From the NCBI GenBank assembly GCA_039819665.1, contig JBCBRM010000003.1:244895-308894 (forward strand): a DNA stretch of 64,000 nt, given 5' to 3'. The notes below the pieces were generated by a model. That model saw nothing but the letters and a program-made list of their open reading frames with translations, searched no databases and was not told the origin of the DNA. Both the position numbers and the translations under genes were made by a program. This DNA comes from JAWPMV01 sp039819665 (lineage in GTDB: Bacteria > Bacteroidota > Bacteroidia > J057). Shown piece after piece: positions 18,501 to 25,970 of this stretch. Within the stretch, counting starts at the first letter, position 1. Every line of letters starts with the position of its first letter.

Positions 18501-20321
18501 GGAGGAACCTTGGGTACAAGTGAACTCTTTGAAAACCTCAATGCAGGAACATATACTCTGATGGTAAGAGATAATAATGCTTGTACAGCTGACCTTTCGG
18601 TTGACATCCTTGAGCCCTTACCACTTCAATTTGGGGGACAGGGAAGAGATGTCTTATGTTTTGGAGAAAGTTCAGGAGAAGTAGATTTAAATGCAAGTGG
18701 AGGAACTCAGCCTTACGAATTCTCTTTTGATAACATCAACTTCATTCAGCAGGATAGTTTTAGAAACCTCCCTGCGGGATCTTATGACTATTACCTCCGG
18801 GATGATAATGGGTGTATAGATAGCTTGAACATTATACTCACAGAACCTACTGAAGTCGTAGCTTCTTTGGTGGAGGCTATAGATCTATTGTGTTTTGATG
18901 TTCCTTCTGGAAGCATCGAGATTGCAGCAAGTGGGGGGACTGCTCCTTATACTTATTCAAGAAATGGAGGACAAACTTTCGTAGCTTCTCCGCTATTTTC
19001 AGAATTGGGAGTTGGAAACTATACCCTGTTGGCAATGGATAATAACGGCTGTATGGCAGAAGTTACAGCTGATTTACAGCAGCCACCGGATTTGGCAGGA
19101 GATGTAATGAAACAGGATATCACCTGTTTTGGAGATAGCAATGGAATTGCGGAGGCATTAGTTCAAGGAGGTACCCTCGGATACTCTTTCGAGTGGTCAA
19201 CCGGGGCGACCGGACCTCGGGTTCAAAACCTTGGACCCGGTAACTACATCGTTGCAGTAACAGATGCCAATGGTTGTCAAATATCGCTGAGTACAGAAAT
19301 CTTTGAGCCTCCTCTGCTGGAATTTGATACGGCTATGATCGAAGATGTTACCTGTTTTGGTGGGACAGACGGCAGGTTGGAAGTAAGCGTGACAGGGGGG
19401 CTTCCTCCTTATAATTTTGACTGGTCAAATGGAGGGACAGATTCAATCCAAATGAATATTCCCGGAGGAGATTATACCTTGATGGTTTCGGATTCAAATA
19501 ACTGTACCATAGATACCCTCCTGGTTGTTGCCCAGCCTGAACCAATTGAAATCAATTTGGTAGATGCAGAAAATTCTTTCTGTGATTTGCCCAATGGTTC
19601 GATTACCGTCCTTGCAGAAGGAGGAACCCCCGAATATCAATATACCTGGTTGACCTCTCCTCCGATTCAAGGCAATATGCTGGTTGATGTATATGGAAGT
19701 CCAGTAGGAGGGCCTTATACCATGTTGGTCGTAGACAATAATGGATGTAGAGATTCAGCAAGCTTTGAGATAGATGCTCTTCCTACACCAATTGCTGACT
19801 TTACTACAGATTTTGCTCCTTTGGATAGCATTATCATTCCCGGTAATATGGGAGTTAATTTCATCAACCTCTCCCAATTTGCAAGCTCTTATTTGTGGGA
19901 CTTTGGCGATGGGGGAGGATCTACAGAAGAAAATCCTAACCATGTCTATGATTCAGAAGGAACCTATACGGTAACTCTGATTGCCTACGATGATAATCTG
20001 GCTTGTCCTGATACTGCCAGTCTTACCTTTACCCTTTTACCTCCGGGTGCGATTTATGTACCCAATGCCTTCTCTCCTAATGACGATGGAATAAATGATA
20101 ACTTTTTTCCTAAAGGTGTTGGAGTAGTTCGGATGAAAATGGATATTTTTGACCGCTGGGGGAAACACCTGACAACCCTAAACAGCCTGGGAGACAGATG
20201 GCCGGGTACCAATGCAAACGGAAATCCTGTACAGGAAGGCGTGTATGTTTGGTATATTGAAGCTACCTTGAACGATGGGACTGTTTTCCGAAGGGCAGGT
20301 ACAGTGACCCTCTTCAGGTAA
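15528..20321 (+). CDS. Giant surface protein with SprB-like repeats, PKD domain and type B T9SS sorting domain
   Basis: A 1597-residue protein with a signal peptide (LSLGLIILLITSNKARA) followed by an N-terminal domain that is common in Bacteroidota surface proteins (THAMGSDLTYRCLGGDTYEI). Three Ig-like units lie at about 400-650. Then come ten SprB-type repeats of about 77 residues between roughly 650 and 1420, each opening with variants of ITCFGGNDGSI and containing GGTPPYTYS and LPAGTYTL.V.D.NGC. A PKD domain follows (about 1420-1505; YLWDFGDGGGSTEENPNHVY). The last 90 residues are the gliding-motility-associated type B C-terminal domain (YVPNAFSPNDDGINDNFFPK at 1511). It is expected on the cell surface through the T9SS. 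SprB repeats are named from the mobile gliding adhesin of Flavobacterium, but gliding is not proven by their presence. Confidence 0.93.
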   Translation: MHGNSTVLYRIIRTLSLGLIILLITSNKARATHAMGSDLTYRCLGGDTYEITLTIYRDCVGSALTPTQNIEIQSASCGVPNFISRANRVSIVELSPLCPAQQPLSTCNGGPLPGVEEHKYSFIYTFPQQCTDWQISWQLCCRNFAITNSVINTNTRMYIESFLDNSSVTCNSSPTFTVPPVPYLCDGELFFYNNGAVDPDGDSLAFELIDPYDYIFGVPTIIPYQPGFSATVPMATAPVNNFNFNTQSGQISFTPNGLQQGIVALLVKEYRKGILIGTTMRDLQMVVINCFNQAPTITPPFNISGGQYNGNTFSVCAGSTLEFDLVATDPDQFNILTFTSSIAQAIPGATITVAGTNPLRINFSWPTTIADLGNYFFTSTVEDDGCPLTAKLVIGANIIVQEGEVLPTQERKICPVTTQNIQLTSSIPNTGGTYSWSPTTGLSNPNIRNPIASVDSSATYTVTYTPAFGCPIIEPFEITSEGTLEVDTDSLRLCLGDSAQLQATFRLNGPPVPVTFSWEPLGAINDPTLRNPTVSPTQTTMYFVTASTLTCDFTDSVLVIVDSLPQLAPIADESICEGDSVQLQATGSNVGQAIYRWNPVIGLSDPNIANPIASPVATTTYRVIADNTCSSDTQFVTVTVFDPLFATTSVVDVSCTGGSDGAVTAVLSGGGGNPSYTWQPGGATSQRIDNLPAGTYTLFVSDQANCRDTIVTTVAEPAPVVISLIDSMDIACTGDFSGMIEIAASGGTPDYEYSLDGTTWFSSGVFMNLGAGSYTFQARDANDCIANFGPVVLTEPAFPVLGVLVNRINTDCITSAGEITLGGSGGVGPYTFSLDGMIYTADSTFIGLPPGAYLGWVQDSRGCTDTISAIIQDIADPFLQVDSLRQVSCFGGNDGFISVVAGGGIPGYQYAINGGPLGTATSFPNLVAGIYTIRLVDANNCEFTISVEISEPDSLILDLGLKEDIDCNGNNNGSIRLNASGGTSPYEYNINGGTLGTSELFENLNAGTYTLMVRDNNACTADLSVDILEPLPLQFGGQGRDVLCFGESSGEVDLNASGGTQPYEFSFDNINFIQQDSFRNLPAGSYDYYLRDDNGCIDSLNIILTEPTEVVASLVEAIDLLCFDVPSGSIEIAASGGTAPYTYSRNGGQTFVASPLFSELGVGNYTLLAMDNNGCMAEVTADLQQPPDLAGDVMKQDITCFGDSNGIAEALVQGGTLGYSFEWSTGATGPRVQNLGPGNYIVAVTDANGCQISLSTEIFEPPLLEFDTAMIEDVTCFGGTDGRLEVSVTGGLPPYNFDWSNGGTDSIQMNIPGGDYTLMVSDSNNCTIDTLLVVAQPEPIEINLVDAENSFCDLPNGSITVLAEGGTPEYQYTWLTSPPIQGNMLVDVYGSPVGGPYTMLVVDNNGCRDSASFEIDALPTPIADFTTDFAPLDSIIIPGNMGVNFINLSQFASSYLWDFGDGGGSTEENPNHVYDSEGTYTVTLIAYDDNLACPDTASLTFTLLPPGAIYVPNAFSPNDDGINDNFFPKGVGVVRMKMDIFDRWGKHLTTLNSLGDRWPGTNANGNPVQEGVYVWYIEATLNDGTVFRRAGTVTLFR

Positions 20322-20330
20322 GCTGATTTT

Positions 20331-21422
20331 ATGAAAAAAGGCGTAGAGACCTTCAAAAGGCATTATTCATCTAAAGAAGAGTTCGAGAACTTTGATCGAG
20401 ACGCAGATCATGGAGAAGATAATCTTCATGAACACTATACTCTTATAGCTCGAAGTGGGCAAAAACCTGTTCGTGTAGATAAATTTTTAGCGAATCTTTT
20501 ACCCTTTACCACCCGCTCCCGCATCAAAAACGCCTCTCGCACGGGATCTATTAGCGTCAATGATCAGGAAGTAAAGGTTTCTTATAAAGTAAAGCCCGGA
20601 GATACGGTAAAATTGATGCTGCCTTATCCTCCCAATCCCAAACTGGAACCAGAGAATATCCCTTTGGATATCCGCTTCGAGGATGATTCTTTTATCATCC
20701 TACACAAACCACCTAATATGGTTTGTCATCCCAGTTTTGGTCATCGGACCGGTACTTTGGTACACGGACTTATTTTCTATTTTAAGAATCTGCCCGTTTC
20801 GCCGAAAGAAAAAGAGCATACCCGTCCCGGACTGGTCCATAGGCTTGATCGAGATACTAGCGGAATCATGGTAATTGCTAAAGAAGAATATGCCATGGCG
20901 CATCTTTCCAAACAATTCTTTGACCGCACTTCAGATCGAACTTATCAAGCCCTCGTTTGGGGAGATGTAAAAGAAGACGAGGGGAGGATAGAGGCTCATA
21001 TTGGCCGCCACCCTAAACAAAGGAAGCTCTGGTTCGCTTTTCCTGATGGAAGTGAGGGTAAACATGCCGTTACCCATTACAAGGTCTTAGAACGTTTTGG
21101 AATAGCTACATGGGTAGAGTGTAAACTGGAAACTGGCCGCACCCACCAGATTCGAGTGCACATGAAATATCTGGGCCATACCCTCTTTATGGATAAAGAA
21201 TATGGGGGAGATAAAATTCTCAAAGGACCCCAAACAAAAAAGTACCAGCAATTTATCCGAAACTGTTTCGAAATACTCCCCAGACAAGGACTTCATGCAA
21301 AGACCCTCAGCATAGATCATCCCTATAAAAAAGAGCGTATGCACTTCGAAAGTGAGCTTCCTGAAGATATGCAGGGAGTGATCAATAAACTACGTTCATG
21401 GAGCCAACATTCAACTTTCTAG
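20331..21422 (+). CDS. RluA-family rRNA pseudouridine synthase
   Basis: A 363-residue pseudouridine synthase of the RluA/RluC/RluD class, which isomerises specific uridines in 23S rRNA. An S4 RNA-binding domain lies at about 47-95 (VRVDKFLANLLPFTTRSRIK). The catalytic domain has HRLDRDTSGIMVIAK with catalytic Asp173, then ETGRTHQIRVHMKYLGHTLF, the second conserved motif. The N-terminal 40 residues are acidic and not conserved in the family. The gene begins 9 bp after the stop of the giant surface protein, so it may be read from the same transcript, although the two have no functional link that I know of. Which uridine it modifies cannot be told. Confidence 0.92.
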   Translation: MKKGVETFKRHYSSKEEFENFDRDADHGEDNLHEHYTLIARSGQKPVRVDKFLANLLPFTTRSRIKNASRTGSISVNDQEVKVSYKVKPGDTVKLMLPYPPNPKLEPENIPLDIRFEDDSFIILHKPPNMVCHPSFGHRTGTLVHGLIFYFKNLPVSPKEKEHTRPGLVHRLDRDTSGIMVIAKEEYAMAHLSKQFFDRTSDRTYQALVWGDVKEDEGRIEAHIGRHPKQRKLWFAFPDGSEGKHAVTHYKVLERFGIATWVECKLETGRTHQIRVHMKYLGHTLFMDKEYGGDKILKGPQTKKYQQFIRNCFEILPRQGLHAKTLSIDHPYKKERMHFESELPEDMQGVINKLRSWSQHSTF

Positions 21423-21659
21423 GTGGATATTCGCTGTTTCAACATAAAACATTAATTTTTTTTGCTACTATTTTTCTACTCGAAATGGTTTACGTAATCG
21501 ATTTCGCTTTGTATGGCTTGATTTACAGCGATATAGCTGCTTGACATGCATTAAAAAATAAGCGACCTTTAGGACTGTAGTTAGTATTTATATAGCAATT
21601 TTTGAGGAAAGTAGAGGTGCACGTGGTATTTTGCCTGTGTACCTCACCTTTTTTTTATT

Positions 21660-23321
21660 ATGAATGTTTTTGCAAGCAAGAAGAGACCCAAGCTTCTCAA
21701 AAAATTAGCGAATACTACTTATGACCTTCTGGTAATAGGAGGAGGCGCTACTGGGTCCGGAATCGCTCTGGATGCTGCTTCAAGAGGTCTGAGCACAGCC
21801 CTGATCGACAAACAAGATTTTGCCGCAGGTACAAGCAGCCGTTCCACTAAATTAATCCATGGAGGTTTACGCTATCTCAAGCAATTTGAGATTGCCCTGG
21901 TCCGCGAAGTTGGTCGGGAAAGGGCTATTGTGCATAAACTGGCTCCTCATCTTGTGGTTTCTGAAAAGATGCTTTTGCCACTGATCAAAGGAGGCACCTA
22001 TGGGAAGTTGGCAACCTCTCTGGGCCTGATGGTCTATGATGTATTGGCAGGAGTTGAAAGCGCTGACCAGAGAGTTATGCTCAGCAAGGAAAAGACACAG
22101 GAACTGGAACCCCTGTTAAACGAAGAATTATTGGAAGGCTCTGGATTCTATGCAGAGTACAGAACCGATGATGCGCGTTTGAGTCTTGAGGTCTTAAAGA
22201 CAGCTGCTTTATATGGTGCTCATTCAATCAACTATGTGGAGGCCAAAGATTTTATCTATGAAGATAAAATGGTGTGCGGAGCAAATTGTACGGACCTGCT
22301 TTCCGGAAATAGCTTTGAAATTAAGGCAAAGCAGGTGGTTAATGCTGCAGGTCCTTGGGTTGATGAACTAAGAGAGAAGAACAATTCTTTGGAGGGTAAG
22401 CATTTGTTCCTGTCAAAAGGAGTACATATCGTTTTACCTCATGAAAAATTTCCTATAAAGAATTCTATTTATTTCGATGTACCAGACGGAAGGATGCTTT
22501 TTGCTATTCCTCGTGGAAAAATCACCTATTTGGGCACAACGGATACGCCTTATAAAGGCAATAAGGAAAATCCCCGGACCAACAAGGAGGATGTAGAATA
22601 CCTGATCAATGGACTTACCCATGTTTTTCCCTCTATCCAACTAAAGGTGGAAGATGTGATTTCCAGTTGGGCAGGTTTACGACCATTGATACATGAAGAG
22701 GGAAAATCTGCTTCTGAGATTTCACGTAAAGATGAGATCTTCATCTCGGATTCAAATCTGGTTTCTATAGCAGGTGGAAAACTCACCGGTTATCGTAAAA
22801 TGGCTGAGCGAGTGGTAGATGAAGTAGCTGATAGATTGAAGCGGAAATATGAGATAAAGAGTAAAAAATGTAAAACCCACAAAATCATCATTTCAGGTGG
22901 AGGCTATTCCAGTGATGAAGAAGTGAAATCTTATATCAAGAAAATCAGTGATCGTCTGGAATCCTATAATTTTGATAACTATGTTGCAGATTATCTGGTT
23001 CACAATTATGGAAAACAAACTGATCGCATAATTGATCACTTTGTCGATCAGGAAGATCATAGTGAGTATGGCCTTATTTCTGCAGAGTTATGGTATGGAT
23101 TGAATTTTGAAATGGTAAATGCTGCTATGGATTTCTTTAGCAGAAGGACTGGAAGACTTTATTTTAATATACAAAGCGTAAAAGATCATAAAGAAGCACT
23201 TCTTGCAATAATGAAAGATCACCTGGGCTGGTCAGATGAAAGATACCAGCAAGAACTAACATGGGTAGATCAGTCTGTTGAGGAAGCTTCTCATTTCCCC
23301 CCCGAACCCCAAACAACCTAA
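21660..23321 (+). CDS. glpD: FAD-dependent glycerol-3-phosphate dehydrogenase
   Basis: A 553-residue aerobic-type glycerol-3-phosphate dehydrogenase that oxidises sn-glycerol 3-phosphate to dihydroxyacetone phosphate and passes electrons to the quinone pool at the inner membrane. The FAD-binding dinucleotide fold is at 21-50 (YDLLVIGGGATGSGIALDAA). It is followed by FAAGTSSRSTKLIHGGLRYL, a family signature, and by the core motif ITYLGTTDTPYKGNKENPRT. The C-terminal helical domain (about 400-553) is of the DAO_C type. Length fits the family. It sits alone between rluA and the GH31 gene; no glpK or glpF is nearby. A terminator candidate follows at 23409. Confidence 0.95.
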   Translation: MNVFASKKRPKLLKKLANTTYDLLVIGGGATGSGIALDAASRGLSTALIDKQDFAAGTSSRSTKLIHGGLRYLKQFEIALVREVGRERAIVHKLAPHLVVSEKMLLPLIKGGTYGKLATSLGLMVYDVLAGVESADQRVMLSKEKTQELEPLLNEELLEGSGFYAEYRTDDARLSLEVLKTAALYGAHSINYVEAKDFIYEDKMVCGANCTDLLSGNSFEIKAKQVVNAAGPWVDELREKNNSLEGKHLFLSKGVHIVLPHEKFPIKNSIYFDVPDGRMLFAIPRGKITYLGTTDTPYKGNKENPRTNKEDVEYLINGLTHVFPSIQLKVEDVISSWAGLRPLIHEEGKSASEISRKDEIFISDSNLVSIAGGKLTGYRKMAERVVDEVADRLKRKYEIKSKKCKTHKIIISGGGYSSDEEVKSYIKKISDRLESYNFDNYVADYLVHNYGKQTDRIIDHFVDQEDHSEYGLISAELWYGLNFEMVNAAMDFFSRRTGRLYFNIQSVKDHKEALLAIMKDHLGWSDERYQQELTWVDQSVEEASHFPPEPQTT

Positions 23322-23408
23322 AATTCGCCCTAAATAGTCTTGTCAATTATCACGAATAATTGCTGAGTGATTTTTAGATAGGATTTATAATTTAGCCCCG
23401 AGAATAAA

Positions 23409-23432
23409 GAAAAAACCGATTCGGTCTTTTTC
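23409..23432 (+). terminator. Terminator candidate after glpD
   Basis: The A-rich arm ending ACCG, a 3-nt loop ATT, then CGGT and a T-rich arm CTTTTTC form an imperfect hairpin (one A-C mismatch). A further run of eight T follows at about 23443-23451. It is nearly symmetrical. Confidence 0.45.
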
Positions 23433-23486
23433 TCGTTTGGGCATTTTTTTTGTGAGTTAAAAAGAATTCTAGCATACAATCCAAAT

Positions 23487-25931
23487 ATGAGTGGTAAATC
23501 GGTCGTAAAAAAACCTTCCTATTCTCCCGGAAAGCTTCTTTCATGGAGCCGTGATCAACAAATCTTCAATTTTACCTGTGACAAAGGGGTTATTCTTCAG
23601 GTATATGTTCTGGCAGAAGATATGATACGTTTTCGTTTTCATACCCAGGGCTACATAGAAAAGGATTTCTCCTATGCCATTGATCCCGCTTTTGAACAAA
23701 AGCCAACAGAGATCTTAGTAGAGGAAAAGACGAACTATATTGAATTGAAAACTCCATTGCTGAAAGTTCAGATTCACAAATCCGGGCTCAGGCATACGGT
23801 AAAAGATAAAAAGGGAAACATCCTCATGGATGATGATAAAGGCTTTCACTGGGAGGAAGATCCTTATGGAAGTGATATCGTGATGATGAGTAAGGTTTCA
23901 AGCGAAGATGAGTATTATTTTGGCTTAGGGGATAAAAGCTGTGCCCTAAATCTTAGAGGAGAACGTCTGAATAATTGGGCAACTGATAGCTTTGGTTATG
24001 GCCCGGAAACAGATCCCTTATACAGAGCGATCCCTTTCTATTATAGCCTCTTTGATGGCAGGGCCTATGGTATCTTTTTTGATAATAGTTTTAGGTCCTA
24101 CTTTGATTTTGCTGCCGAAAGGGAGGACGCGACCAGTTTCTGGGCGCATGGAGGTGAGATGAATTACTATTTCATCTATGGGCCTGAAATGATGCGAGTG
24201 GCTGAAAGATATACTGACCTTACCGGTAGACCAGAATTGCCCCCGCTTTGGGCTTTGGGCTTTCACCAGTGTAAGTGGAGTTATTATCCGGAAGCTGAGG
24301 TTAAGGCCATCGCAGAAGGATTCCGAAGTCGAAATATTCCCTGTGATGCCATCTACCTCGACATTGATTATATGGATGGGTATCGTTGCTTCACCTGGAA
24401 CCTGGAGCACTTCCCCGATCCTCCTCGCATGATTTCCGAATTGAAAGAGCAGGGCTTTGAAACTGTGGTTATGATCGATCCGGGTATCAAGGTTGATCCT
24501 GATTACTTTGTGTATATGGAGGGAATTGAAAATGACTATTTCGCAAGAAGAGCTGACGGACCTTACCTCAAAGGAAAAGTTTGGCCCGGAGACTGTTATT
24601 TCCCGGATTACACCCGGCCCGAAGTGCGTGAGTGGTGGGGAGGACTTTACAAAGATTTAATTCGCAAAGTAGGTATCAGCGGATTCTGGAATGATATGAA
24701 TGAGCCTGCTTTCTTTGGAGTCGAAAGTAAAACCGCTCCCATGGATGCTCGTTTTGATTATGATGGCCATCCTGGTAGCCATAGAAAGGCACACAATATT
24801 TATGGAATGCAGATGTCTCGTGCTTCTTATGATGGCATCAAAGAACTCAGCTATCCCAGGCGTCCCTTTCTGATAACCCGAGCTACCTATTCCGGTGGTC
24901 AACGTTTCGCTTCTGTTTGGACGGGCGATAATAATGCCACCTGGGAGCACCTTCAATTGGCCAATACACAAAGCCAGCGAATGAGTGTATCCGGTTTCTC
25001 TTTTATCGGTTCGGATATTGGTGGCTTTAATGGTATTCCTGATGGAGAATTATTTACCCGCTGGGTACAGGTGGGATTGTTCCATCCCTTATTCCGTGTC
25101 CACTCTATAGGATTTAATGATGTGGGTGATGATGAAATAGATGAAGAAGTATTGGAGAAAAATAAAGCCAGTGAGGTAAATCGGGATCAGGAACCCTGGT
25201 CATTTGGAGAGCCCTATACTGCTGCGGTCAAAAAGGCAATCGAGCTCCGCTATAAATTGCTTCCCTATCTCTACACAGCATTTTATCAATATAGCAGCAA
25301 AGGAACTCCCATCCTGAGACCAGGTTCATTTATAGACCAGCATGATCCAGAAACCCTTGACCGTATGGAAGAGTTTTGTTTTGGAGATCATATTCTGGCT
25401 TGTCCGATTTCAGAGCAGGGAGCTGAAGGTCGTTATCTCTATTTGCCGAAAGGGCAGTGGTATTGCTACCGTTCAGAAAAACCCATCTTAGGAGAACAGG
25501 AAATTTGGACAGACACTGCTTTGGATGAAATTCCGATGTACATCCGTGCAGGTGCTGTCATTCCAACTGCTCCAGTCATGCAGTATAGCAGTGAGAAAAA
25601 AATAGACGTACTTTCTTTACATGTCTATTATAAAAATGGAAAAGAAAGTAGTCAGTTATATGCAGATGCAAATGAAGGCTATGACTATCAGGAAGGAGCC
25701 TATACTATCAGAAATTTTGAGACCAAGGGAGGAACTCTTTCCTTTAGTCTAAAACAAGAAATCGAAGGAAACTTCAAGCCTGACTACGATAAATTCAAAG
25801 TAGTTTTCCATGGGCTTCCTTTCAAAGCAGATAAGTGTATGGTGGATGGGAAACCAGCGGACATCACTTTCACTCCATTTACAACAGAAGTGATCGTTGA
25901 TCGAGACTTTACACAAATTGAAATTGCATAA
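23487..25931 (+). CDS. GH31 family alpha-glucosidase
   Basis: An 814-residue glycoside hydrolase of family 31, retaining enzymes that mostly release alpha-glucose from oligosaccharides. The N-terminal beta-sandwich covers about 1-235. The barrel begins near PELPPLWALGFHQCKWSYYP and contains DAIYLDIDYMDGYRCFTW. The nucleophile motif is GFWNDMNEP with Asp403, and the acid/base motif is SVWTGDNNATWEHL with Asp481. C-terminal beta domains follow from about 640. No signal peptide is visible, so it should act in the cytoplasm on imported oligosaccharides. It has no SusC/D or regulator neighbours, so it is not part of a polysaccharide utilisation locus here. Alpha-glucosidase is the likeliest activity; related specificities (alpha-xylosidase, glucosidase II-like) cannot be excluded. 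Confidence 0.93.
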   Translation: MSGKSVVKKPSYSPGKLLSWSRDQQIFNFTCDKGVILQVYVLAEDMIRFRFHTQGYIEKDFSYAIDPAFEQKPTEILVEEKTNYIELKTPLLKVQIHKSGLRHTVKDKKGNILMDDDKGFHWEEDPYGSDIVMMSKVSSEDEYYFGLGDKSCALNLRGERLNNWATDSFGYGPETDPLYRAIPFYYSLFDGRAYGIFFDNSFRSYFDFAAEREDATSFWAHGGEMNYYFIYGPEMMRVAERYTDLTGRPELPPLWALGFHQCKWSYYPEAEVKAIAEGFRSRNIPCDAIYLDIDYMDGYRCFTWNLEHFPDPPRMISELKEQGFETVVMIDPGIKVDPDYFVYMEGIENDYFARRADGPYLKGKVWPGDCYFPDYTRPEVREWWGGLYKDLIRKVGISGFWNDMNEPAFFGVESKTAPMDARFDYDGHPGSHRKAHNIYGMQMSRASYDGIKELSYPRRPFLITRATYSGGQRFASVWTGDNNATWEHLQLANTQSQRMSVSGFSFIGSDIGGFNGIPDGELFTRWVQVGLFHPLFRVHSIGFNDVGDDEIDEEVLEKNKASEVNRDQEPWSFGEPYTAAVKKAIELRYKLLPYLYTAFYQYSSKGTPILRPGSFIDQHDPETLDRMEEFCFGDHILACPISEQGAEGRYLYLPKGQWYCYRSEKPILGEQEIWTDTALDEIPMYIRAGAVIPTAPVMQYSSEKKIDVLSLHVYYKNGKESSQLYADANEGYDYQEGAYTIRNFETKGGTLSFSLKQEIEGNFKPDYDKFKVVFHGLPFKADKCMVDGKPADITFTPFTTEVIVDRDFTQIEIA

Positions 25932-25935
25932 AATA

Positions 25936-25965
25936 TGTAGGGACAGATTGTAATCTGTCCCTACA
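25936..25965. repeat. Perfect 14-bp palindrome, also likely bidirectional terminator
   Basis: TGTAGGGACAGATT and AATCTGTCCCTACA are separated by 2 bases, between the convergent GH31 and permease genes (5 bp from each). The inner arm GGGACAGAT recurs in the palindrome at 28392-28417, and the outer arm GTAGGGAC in that at 11844-11873. Confidence 0.75.
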
Positions 25966-25970
25966 TTTCA

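Noticed and set aside
17480..19780. Regular repeats in the giant surface gene as a CRISPR-like array
   Set aside because: Units are about 230 bp, in frame and encode SprB-type domains; no short identical repeats with unique spacers.
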